From the NCBI GenBank assembly GCA_025210695.1, contig JAOARE010000026.1, positions 1 through 43,117 of the forward strand: a stretch of DNA of 43,117 bases, read 5' to 3'. Position 1 is the stretch's first letter; every line of letters begins with the position of its first letter. The translations under genes were made by a program, and so were the position numbers. Source of the DNA: Rickettsiales bacterium (lineage in GTDB: Bacteria > Pseudomonadota > Alphaproteobacteria > Rickettsiales > CANDYO01). Positions 37,250 to 43,117 of the stretch are shown here, in pieces. Below the pieces are notes generated by a model. That model was not told where the DNA came from. It made no database searches and saw only the letters and a program-made list of their open reading frames with translations.

Positions 37250-38900
37250 CCTTAACAGGCTTACCACTTATTACCTTATTTAACCTAGCCCTAGCAGTAG
37301 ACTTTGAAGATAATTCTCTTATTTCTTTACCTAATTTACTTTTTTTTATTTTATCTGCATCCGATAGATAATCTCTAACAGGCTCTGTGTCTGGATAATT
37401 AGCAAGACGACCAAGAAAAGATCTTTGATTCTTAACCGCCACTTTCTCAGGGGTATCACCATCTTTATTTTCTGCAGTTACATTAGCTCCATTTATAACC
37501 AAAACTTCTGCTAATTTTTTATCTCCCTTGAGCGCAGCCAGATGCAACGCAGTGTTTCCTTCTTTATCCATAGCTTGTGATAAAACATCCTGCCTCACCT
37601 CTGGGGACATTTTTTGTAAAACCTTATCTATTTTACTCATATCTGAGGACTCTAAAGCCTTTCTAAAATTTTCAAACACTATTGTTCTATCTATTTGCTC
37701 TTGAAAATCTTGACCAACTTGCAAAATCTCCCTTGCTGTATCTATTGCCTTTTGTATGTATCCATCATGATCATAATAATTTACCCATCCAGATGCTCCT
37801 GATTGATAAAGAGAACTAGTTTTATCCTTCTGCCCATGCAATACTTCTTCTAATATCACTAAATTTTTACTCCCTAAATATTCTAAAGGATTCTTCTGAA
37901 AATCTTCAGTTTTAGAAATTTCTTGTAATTTTAACAAAGCAGATTCCGTAAAAATATCTGATGCAGGAGAGGACTTCTTGGCATGATGCGTATAAAATTG
38001 TTTTATTTCTTCGACTAGACCTTTAGCTAGTGTTTCATTCCTTTGAAACTCGACATCTTTAACTTTTGTATTCGCTAAATATTCTCTAACCTTATCTGTG
38101 TCTGGAGCATCACTAAGTTCATCAAAAACAGATCTTTGATTATTAATTGCTTCTATTTCTGGTGTATTTCCTTTTTTATTTTTAGGCTCTAAGGAAGCTC
38201 CATTTCTAACTAAAATTCTAGCTAAATCTATATCCCCATCTATAGCTGCAATATGTAAAACTGTATTACCTTTAGCGTCTATTGGCTGGTCTAATACGCC
38301 CTTTAACGCCCCCTTTCCAAATCTCTCATCTATAGCTCTTATAGTTCCTTTTATAAGGTTATAATTTGATGGATCTTTTTCTATAAGATGCTTAAATATT
38401 ATTTTTACTGCCCTAACTGATTCTAAATCTTTTTTAGCTTGTTTGGCTTTTTTAACTTGTGTTCCTCTGGCCATGCTCTGAAACTTTGTTACTACTTCTG
38501 CTGTGTCTTTGATCATAGCTTGAGTTTTTGTTGTATCGCGATAATCGGTATATCCGAAAGTTAAAGCATTCAATGCTTTGCCTATCATAGTAGCATTTTC
38601 CGCCCTTGCCACCTCTAGAGGGGTTTTTCCGAGGTTGTTTTTTATATCTATTTGCGCTCCATATTGAACAAAAAGTTTGGTTAATTCCTCATCTCCCTTA
38701 GCAGCAACTATATGTAAAGCTGTATTTTCCTTATCATCTATCGGCTGATTTAATATCTCACTTAATTCTTTTAGATCTATCTTATTTACAAATAAAACAT
38801 TTAACATATCTTTAAGAAATTTTGTATCTACAAAATCTGACTTCATAGATTTAATAAAGTCTTCTTTAAAAATAGCCTTTCTTACTTCAAAATTATTCAT
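37239..38900 (-). CDS. Ankyrin-repeat protein with IQ-like motif, candidate secreted effector
   Basis: The 553-residue protein has three modules, each with an ankyrin repeat pair: residues 57-112 (NTALHIVAAKGDEELTKLF...), 209-275 (GNTVLHIAAIDGDIDLARIL...) and 447-512 (GNTALHLAALKGDKKLAEVL...). Modules 2 and 3 share a following helix of the form NQRSxxxxLxxxPDTxxVRxYL. An IQ-type motif, FQ-x3-RG-x3-K, lies at residues 140-150 in a basic helix. The C-terminus is basic and Arg-rich. There is no signal peptide, as for type IV secretion substrates in Rickettsiales. It lies 6 bases after the 597-residue gene in the same operon. Ankyrin proteins are common host-interaction factors in this order; secretion and target are inference. 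Confidence 0.8.
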   Translation of the reverse strand: MNNFEVRKAIFKEDFIKSMKSDFVDTKFLKDMLNVLFVNKIDLKELSEILNQPIDDKENTALHIVAAKGDEELTKLFVQYGAQIDIKNNLGKTPLEVARAENATMIGKALNALTFGYTDYRDTTKTQAMIKDTAEVVTKFQSMARGTQVKKAKQAKKDLESVRAVKIIFKHLIEKDPSNYNLIKGTIRAIDERFGKGALKGVLDQPIDAKGNTVLHIAAIDGDIDLARILVRNGASLEPKNKKGNTPEIEAINNQRSVFDELSDAPDTDKVREYLANTKVKDVEFQRNETLAKGLVEEIKQFYTHHAKKSSPASDIFTESALLKLQEISKTEDFQKNPLEYLGSKNLVILEEVLHGQKDKTSSLYQSGASGWVNYYDHDGYIQKAIDTAREILQVGQDFQEQIDRTIVFENFRKALESSDMSKIDKVLQKMSPEVRQDVLSQAMDKEGNTALHLAALKGDKKLAEVLVINGANVTAENKDGDTPEKVAVKNQRSFLGRLANYPDTEPVRDYLSDADKIKKSKLGKEIRELSSKSTARARLNKVISGKPVKVRQ

Positions 38901-38906
38901 ATCATT

Positions 38907-40700
38907 TTATTCCTGAGAACGACCAAAAGATCGTTGTTTGTTCTCACGTTTTTCCTCTAATATTCTTTCAGCATGGCTTCTTGGGGATCTTGAAGAAGTA
39001 ACCGATTTTTTCTTTACGGGCTCTTTCTGTCTCATATCATAGATAGATTTCTCTAAAATCAATTTGTCGTAACCTTTTTCAATATCATGATATTCTTTTA
39101 TAAGCCCATCAATGTATTTCACCTTTAAATTAGAATTATCAAGATTTTTGAAATCTTCTTTTATTTGTATAACTCTATTTTCTAAATCATATGCTTTTTC
39201 TTTTGTCTGCAACAAGCGATCTAAGCTTTCTCTAGTTTTTTTATACAAAGGAGAGTTCTGCTGTTGTTGATCGTATAGATAATTTACTTCTCTTGTGAGT
39301 TTATTTGTTTGAGATGTCAAATCGTTATATATCTTTGTAAGATCTTGATCTGAATTCACAATGTTAGAAATTAAAGATTTTGCTTCCCTAATCTTTTCTG
39401 GAGCTGCGTCTTCACCAAAATTTTGAGTATAGAAATTATAAACTTTTTTAGCCCCCATTGCTACAGCCCCTACAGCAACTGCCCCTAATGCCAATTGAGA
39501 GGTTGTAGGAACTTTACTTTGTGGAACATTAATAGATGTATTATCTCCTGGTGCTGGCAATGCATTACTACCCTCTCCTACATTAATCTCCTTAGAAACA
39601 TGTAATGTATTATTACCACCCGCCAAAGTACCCCCTTTTGAAACAGGTAATGCATCATCTTTAGAGTTTGTAGTCACACCATCTATTGATGGAGTAATAA
39701 CACCTTGCTTCTTAGGTGTAAAAACATCCGTTATGGCGTTACTCATACGAGTTGGAAGCTTAGTAAGAATCTCTCCTATAGTATCAGGAATATCTCTATA
39801 CGTAGGATCAGATAAAACTTTATGTTTATGAAGAGAATAAAGAATAGTTTCTGGAGTTTGTTGTATAGCCTCTTCTACTGGCAATCCCATTATAAGGGAT
39901 TGATATTGGTAATTATCTGAAAATTTCATTGCAATTTCTGCTTTACCGTTTCCTGGATATTTTGATAAATCCGTTTGATATTGATAGTCACGCATTAATT
40001 TATTATCAGCTTTACCAGATTTTAATAAACTATCACCTTCTGCACCACGCCCCTCAGGTGTCATGCGCTCTATAATACGCTCCATATCTATATCATCACG
40101 AGACATAGATCTCTCTAACTCTCTTGTTAAACTCTCTAATTGTCTTTGATTGGGAGTTGAATCATATGTTACCACAGCTTGATTCACTTTCTGTAAATTA
40201 GAAGAACCATCATCCCCCCTTCCAGACTCTAACATTTTAAACGCTGATAATTTTAGATAACCCTGCGGATATAACTTCTCATAAAAATGAGGCTGAAAAT
40301 TATGCTTTGGATTAGAAAAGTGTGCATATAGAAGATCATCCACATTAGATCTAAATTTATTTATTGATATTGGAGAATCTTCATTAGGACGATAACTTTG
40401 ACTATGAAAATTATGCGTAAAAATTCTATCCGTTAAACTGAGTGCATCTTTAATAGATTGTTTGTCACCAGATTCTATCGCTTTATCCATAGCATAATAA
40501 GCAAAATTTACTACATCTGGATGCTTATCAGGCATCGCTCCAACAGTTCTACTTAACTCTTTTAACCTAGCAAAGTCTTTGTTACTCCAATCATCCTTCT
40601 GACAAATTTTAATAAATTCATCTCTTTCAACTGATGCATCTTCAAAACTATACATATCAGGATTTATTTCTGTAAATACAAAATCATCATCATCCACCAT
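38907..40700 (-). CDS. Hypothetical protein with 15-residue repeats and basic C-terminus, candidate effector
   Basis: I do not recognise this 597-residue protein. It has an acidic start (MVDDDDFVF), a helical N-terminal half, and three 15-residue imperfect repeats (about 348-392; DDALPVSKGG, NNTLHVSKEI and SNALPAPGDN begin the units). A short hydrophobic segment (402-417, QLALGAVAVGAVAMGA) follows. A coiled-coil region covers about 430-555. The tail of about 35 residues is very basic, with six Arg (KKKSVTSSRSPRSHAERILEEK...SFGRSQE), the kind of C-terminus seen on type IV secretion substrates. It is the first gene of an operon with the ankyrin gene. A TTAA-N7-TTAA box lies about 62 bases before its ATG. 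Confidence 0.7.
   Translation of the reverse strand: MVDDDDFVFTEINPDMYSFEDASVERDEFIKICQKDDWSNKDFARLKELSRTVGAMPDKHPDVVNFAYYAMDKAIESGDKQSIKDALSLTDRIFTHNFHSQSYRPNEDSPISINKFRSNVDDLLYAHFSNPKHNFQPHFYEKLYPQGYLKLSAFKMLESGRGDDGSSNLQKVNQAVVTYDSTPNQRQLESLTRELERSMSRDDIDMERIIERMTPEGRGAEGDSLLKSGKADNKLMRDYQYQTDLSKYPGNGKAEIAMKFSDNYQYQSLIMGLPVEEAIQQTPETILYSLHKHKVLSDPTYRDIPDTIGEILTKLPTRMSNAITDVFTPKKQGVITPSIDGVTTNSKDDALPVSKGGTLAGGNNTLHVSKEINVGEGSNALPAPGDNTSINVPQSKVPTTSQLALGAVAVGAVAMGAKKVYNFYTQNFGEDAAPEKIREAKSLISNIVNSDQDLTKIYNDLTSQTNKLTREVNYLYDQQQQNSPLYKKTRESLDRLLQTKEKAYDLENRVIQIKEDFKNLDNSNLKVKYIDGLIKEYHDIEKGYDKLILEKSIYDMRQKEPVKKKSVTSSRSPRSHAERILEEKRENKQRSFGRSQE
39526..39660 (-). repeat. Three imperfect 45-bp tandem repeats inside the 597-residue gene
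   Basis: The units are 39526-39570, 39571-39615 and 39616-39660, each encoding 15 residues. Units are in frame and share the (A/T)LxVSK-type core. They form a Gly/Asn/Ser-rich linker between the two halves of the protein. Confidence 0.6.
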
Positions 40701-40761
40701 ATTATAGAAACCTTTGTCTTAAAAATTAATTTCTTGGGTAAAAAGAGTAAATCAGAAAAGG

Positions 40762-40776
40762 TTAATATAAGGTTAA
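40762..40776. promoter_or_regulatory. CtrA-type TTAA-N7-TTAA box upstream of the effector-like operon
   Basis: Reading the minus strand, TTAACC occurs twice at an 11-base period (ATTAACCTT then ATTAACCTT), giving TTAA-N7-TTAA, the CtrA consensus spacing of alphaproteobacteria. It is 62-76 bases before the ATG of the 597-residue gene. The full 9-bp direct repeat makes chance less likely than for the bare TTAA pair, but binding is inferred. Confidence 0.45.
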
Positions 40777-40816
40777 TTCAACTTTATTATGCAATGTTGT
40801 TATATAATTATAATAT

Positions 40817-41590
40817 TTAACTGCTGTATTTTGAAAACTCATATAAAGCAATTGCAGCCGCATTAGAAACATTAAGACTTTCTAAATTCTTAGAAATTTT
40901 TATTTTTGCTATATAATCACAGCTTTTCTTGGTGAGATTTCTCATTCCTTTATCCTCAGAGCCTAAAACGAAAACTATTTTATCCGAGAAAATAGAGTCA
41001 TTCAACTCTATATCAGTATGCCCATCAAGACCTATGATCCAGTATCCTTCTTTCTGTAAAATTTTCATACAATTAGCTAAATTAGTTACTTTAACTAAAG
41101 GAATAGACTCACAAGCTCCAACAGCACATTTTATAATGGTTTGATTTTCGCTTGGACTATTATGCTCTGTTAAAATTATAGCATCTGCTGAAAATGCTGC
41201 AGCTGACCTTATAATGGCACCTATGTTATGAGGATCGGTAATCTGATCAAGAATTATTAAACAAGACTTTTCTTTAGCAGAATTCTTTTCAAGAACATCT
41301 TCAATTTCTAATGCCTTTAATGGAAAAACTTCTAGCACTATATTCTGATGATTAACTCCATCTGGTAATCTCATATCTATTTCATGAGCTTCCATTAAAT
41401 GAACTTTAATTTCCAGCTTAGGAAAAGATAATTTTAATTCTCTCCAAATCTCCTGCGTTGTATATAATTTTTTATACTTACGATTAGGATTATTTAATGC
41501 AGCAATGACTGGGTGTTTACCGTAAATAAATAATTCTTGAGTTTTGTTTTGTTTTTTATGTGACATATTTTTATCTTTTGTTAGAAACAT
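40817..41590 (-). CDS. rlmB: 23S rRNA (guanosine-2'-O-)-methyltransferase RlmB (TrmH/SpoU family)
   Basis: This SPOUT methyltransferase modifies G2251 of 23S rRNA. It has an N-terminal L30e-like substrate domain (IYGKHPVIAALNNPNR), then the SpoU motifs 1-3: LDQITDPHNIGAIIRSAAAF, VFVLGSEDKGM and ISKNLESLNVSNAAAIALYEF, which form the SAM knot. The 257-residue length is normal. The frame has two candidate starts eight codons apart (41590 and 41566). Neither has a clear ribosome binding site, so I keep the first. It is divergent from the tRNA-tuf operon. Confidence 0.94.
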   Translation of the reverse strand: MFLTKDKNMSHKKQNKTQELFIYGKHPVIAALNNPNRKYKKLYTTQEIWRELKLSFPKLEIKVHLMEAHEIDMRLPDGVNHQNIVLEVFPLKALEIEDVLEKNSAKEKSCLIILDQITDPHNIGAIIRSAAAFSADAIILTEHNSPSENQTIIKCAVGACESIPLVKVTNLANCMKILQKEGYWIIGLDGHTDIELNDSIFSDKIVFVLGSEDKGMRNLTKKSCDYIAKIKISKNLESLNVSNAAAIALYEFSKYSS

Positions 41591-41602
41591 ATGTTAAAAT
41601 GA

Positions 41603-41631
41603 TTGACAGATAATACAAGATATATTAAAAA
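41603..41631 (+). promoter_or_regulatory. Candidate promoter of the tRNA-Tyr/tRNA-Gly/tuf operon
   Basis: A consensus TTGACA (41603-41608) is followed after 17 bases by TAAAAA (41626-41631). The start would be about 50 bases before tRNA-Tyr, leaving the tandem repeat at 41643-41678 in the transcript. Confidence 0.5.
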
Positions 41632-41642
41632 TATCAATCCTA

Positions 41643-41678
41643 TAGATGTTCAGTGTCTATTAGATGTTCAGTGTCTAT
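41643..41678 (+). repeat. Perfect tandem duplication of 18 bp in the tRNA-tuf leader
   Basis: TAGATGTTCAGTGTCTAT is repeated exactly (41643-41660 and 41661-41678). Each copy contains 5-bp inverted arms (ATAGA/TCTAT when the flanking base is included). It ends nine bases before tRNA-Tyr. Confidence 0.85.
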
Positions 41679-41687
41679 AGTGGATTG

Positions 41688-41774
41688 GGAGAGATGGCCG
41701 AGTGGTTAAAGGCAACAGACTGTAAATCTGTCCGTGTAATGCGTACGAAGGTTCGAATCCTTCTCTCTCCACCA
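41688..41774 (+). tRNA. tRNA-Tyr (GTA)
   Basis: This class II tRNA has acceptor GGAGAGA/TCTCTCC, anticodon loop CTGTAAA (GTA) on the stem ACAGA/TCTGT, a long variable arm and T-loop TTCGAAT. The CCA end is encoded at 41772-41774. Confidence 0.96.
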
Positions 41775-41782
41775 TAATTTAC

Positions 41783-41856
41783 GCGGGTGTAGCTCAATGG
41801 TAGAGCCCCAGCCTTCCAAGCTGGTTACGTGGGTTCGATTCCCATCACCCGCTCCA
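41783..41856 (+). tRNA. tRNA-Gly (TCC)
   Basis: Acceptor GCGGGTG/CACCCGC, anticodon loop CTTCCAA (TCC) and T-loop TTCGATT make a complete cloverleaf with encoded CCA (41854-41856). It lies 8 bases after tRNA-Tyr and 71 bases before tuf, probably in one transcript. Confidence 0.96.
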
Positions 41857-41927
41857 TTATAAAAAGATCTTCGCTATTTTAAATTAGTGAAGTCTATCAC
41901 AATTTAAGAATGAGGAGAAATTTAAAG

Positions 41928-43117
41928 ATGGCCAAGGAGAAGTTTTTAAGAAATAAGCCACACTGCAATATAGGGACAATTGGTCACGTTGATCATGGTA
42001 AAACAACCTTAACAGCAGCAATTACTGGTATAATGTCAGAGCTTGGTGGTGGTGATAAAATAGACTACGATCAAATTGATAGAGCGCCTGAAGAGAAAGC
42101 TCGTGGTATTACAATTGCAACAGCGCATGTTGAATATGAAACAGAGAAGCGTCACTATGCTCACGTTGATTGCCCGGGTCACGCCGATTATGTAAAGAAC
42201 ATGATTACTGGAGCTGCTCAAATGGATGGGGCGATATTGGTTGTTTCGGCAGCAGACGGTCCAATGCCTCAAACAAGAGAACATATTCTTCTTGCTCGTC
42301 AAGTTGGTGTTCCGTCTCTAGTTGTGTTTTTAAACAAAGTAGATATGGTTGATGATCCAGAATTATTAGAATTAGTAGAGATGGAAGTAAGAGAGTTATT
42401 AACTTCTTATGGTTTCCCAGGTGATGACATACCTGTTATTAAAGGTTCGGCGTTAGCAGCTATTGAAGGTAATAATCCTGAGATTGGTAAAGACAAGATT
42501 ATTGAGTTGATGGCCGCGGTAGATAGTTTCATTCCGCAACCAGAGCGTCCTGTTGACCGTCCTTTCTTGATGCCTATTGAGGATGTGTTCTCAATTTCAG
42601 GTCGTGGAACAGTTGTTACTGGAAGAGTTGAGACTGGTATTATCAAAGTTGGTGAAGAGATTGAAATTGTTGGAATTCGCCCTACGCAAAAAACCACTTG
42701 TACTGGTGTTGAAATGTTCCGTAAGTTATTGGACGAAGGTCAGGCTGGTGATAATGTTGGTATATTACTACGTGGTACAAAGAGAGAAGATGTAGAGCGT
42801 GGTCAGGTGTTAGTAAAACCAGGCAGCATGACTCCACATACTAACTTTGATTCAGAAGCATATATCTTGAATAAAGATGAAGGTGGAAGACACACTCCGT
42901 TTTTCGGAAATTACCGTCCACAGTTCTACTTCAGAACCACAGACGTGACAGGTACAATAGTTTTACCTGAAGGAAAAGAAATGGTAATGCCAGGAGATAA
43001 CGTAAACTTAAAAGTTGAATTAATATCTCCTATCGCAATGGATGAAGGCTTAAGATTTGCTATTCGTGAAGGTGGTCGCACTGTTGGTGCTGGCGTTGTT
43101 GCTAAAATTTTAAAATA
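41928..43117 (+). CDS. tuf: Elongation factor Tu (stop codon cut by window end)
   Basis: EF-Tu delivers aminoacyl-tRNA to the ribosome as a GTP complex. The frame encodes 396 residues. The last two bases of the window (TA) are the start of the stop codon, so the protein is complete. G1 GHVDHGKT, the switch-I region [16 protein letters not shown]3 DCPGHADYV and G4 NKVDM are present. The C-terminal [20 protein letters not shown] is canonical. GAGGAGA lies 12 bases or fewer before the ATG. The tRNA-Tyr, tRNA-Gly, tuf order matches the single chimeric tuf locus of Rickettsia, in which rpsJ and ribosomal protein genes follow. Confidence 0.98.
   Translation, partial: MAKEKFLRNKPHCNIGTIGHVDHGKTTLTAAITGIMSELGGGDKIDYDQIDRAPEEKARGITIATAHVEYETEKRHYAHVDCPGHADYVKNMITGAAQMDGAILVVSAADGPMPQTREHILLARQVGVPSLVVFLNKVDMVDDPELLELVEMEVRELLTSYGFPGDDIPVIKGSALAAIEGNNPEIGKDKIIELMAAVDSFIPQPERPVDRPFLMPIEDVFSISGRGTVVTGRVETGIIKVGEEIEIVGIRPTQKTTCTGVEMFRKLLDEGQAGDNVGILLRGTKREDVERGQVLVKPGSMTPHTNFDSEAYILNKDEGGRHTPFFGNYRPQFYFRTTDVTGTIVLPEGKEMVMPGDNVNLKVELISPIAMDEGLRFAIREGGRTVGAGVVAKILK

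Overview
The window is AT-rich, gene-dense DNA from an alphaproteobacterium. The evidence points to a deep-branching member of the Rickettsiales (Midichloriaceae/Jidaibacter-like), an obligate intracellular bacterium. tRNA-Tyr, tRNA-Gly and a lone tuf gene sit together, the arrangement described for Rickettsia. IleRS is of the eukaryote-like class. There is a large ankyrin-repeat protein and several secreted or effector-like proteins of unknown family. MEP isoprenoid genes (ispE, ispDF), DAP-pathway dapB and Kdo transferase waaA occur together. Rickettsia has lost the MEP pathway and Anaplasmataceae have lost LPS, so the combination argues for a less reduced lineage. The taxonomic call is inference; no 16S rRNA is present.

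Layout. 1-1920 (+): 3' end of pnp, engB, and an argB-like gene whose active-site motifs are eroded. 1917-3232 (-): two highly charged proteins of unknown function. 3420-5038 (-): ispE, maf and infA. 5372-9839 (+): rho, then mdh-sucC-sucD, closed by a strong hairpin. 9878-10500 has no intact gene and looks like a decayed membrane-protein gene. 10501-15938 (+): an EamA transporter, a SCO1 copper chaperone, tatB-tatC-serS, an exported FCP1-like HAD protein and ubiG. 16011-18506: an unknown 401-residue protein convergent with an NhaC-type antiporter. 18714-21869 (+): an orphan CysA-like ATPase, tRNA-His, dapB and an RNA m5U methyltransferase. 21857-24797 (-): small unknown proteins, fused ispDF and an atypical SDR. 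25039-31117 (+): a GNAT acetyltransferase, ileS, carD, psd and pssA. 31229-33877 (+): a lysophospholipid acyltransferase-like protein, waaA and a lysine-rich protein. 33894-34624 (-): a Fur-family regulator and sdhE. 34690-37249 (+): an EmrAB-type efflux pair. 37239-40700 (-): a two-gene, effector-like operon. 40817-43117: rlmB (-), then tRNA-Tyr, tRNA-Gly and tuf (+), with tuf running to the last base of the window.

How the genes work together. Housekeeping functions cover translation (infA, serS, ileS, tuf, tRNAs, engB, rlmB), transcription control (rho, carD, Fur) and the TCA cycle (mdh, sucCD, and sdhE for succinate dehydrogenase flavinylation). The rest serve the envelope: phosphatidylethanolamine synthesis (pssA, psd), LPS core (waaA), isoprenoids, DAP, and Tat export. 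The accessory part is carried by the 37239-40700 operon, the exported FCP1-like protein and the unknown charged proteins.

Most notable observations: (1) the ankyrin protein carries an eukaryotic-type IQ (calmodulin-binding) motif between its ankyrin modules, and its operon has a TTAA-N7-TTAA CtrA-type box upstream; (2) a Sec-exported protein has the layout of the eukaryotic FCP1/NIF phosphatase domain but Asn in place of the nucleophilic Asp; (3) the ArgB homologue has lost its phosphate-binding and substrate-binding residues; (4) a 20-bp element covering the -35 box is shared by the GNAT and ileS promoters.
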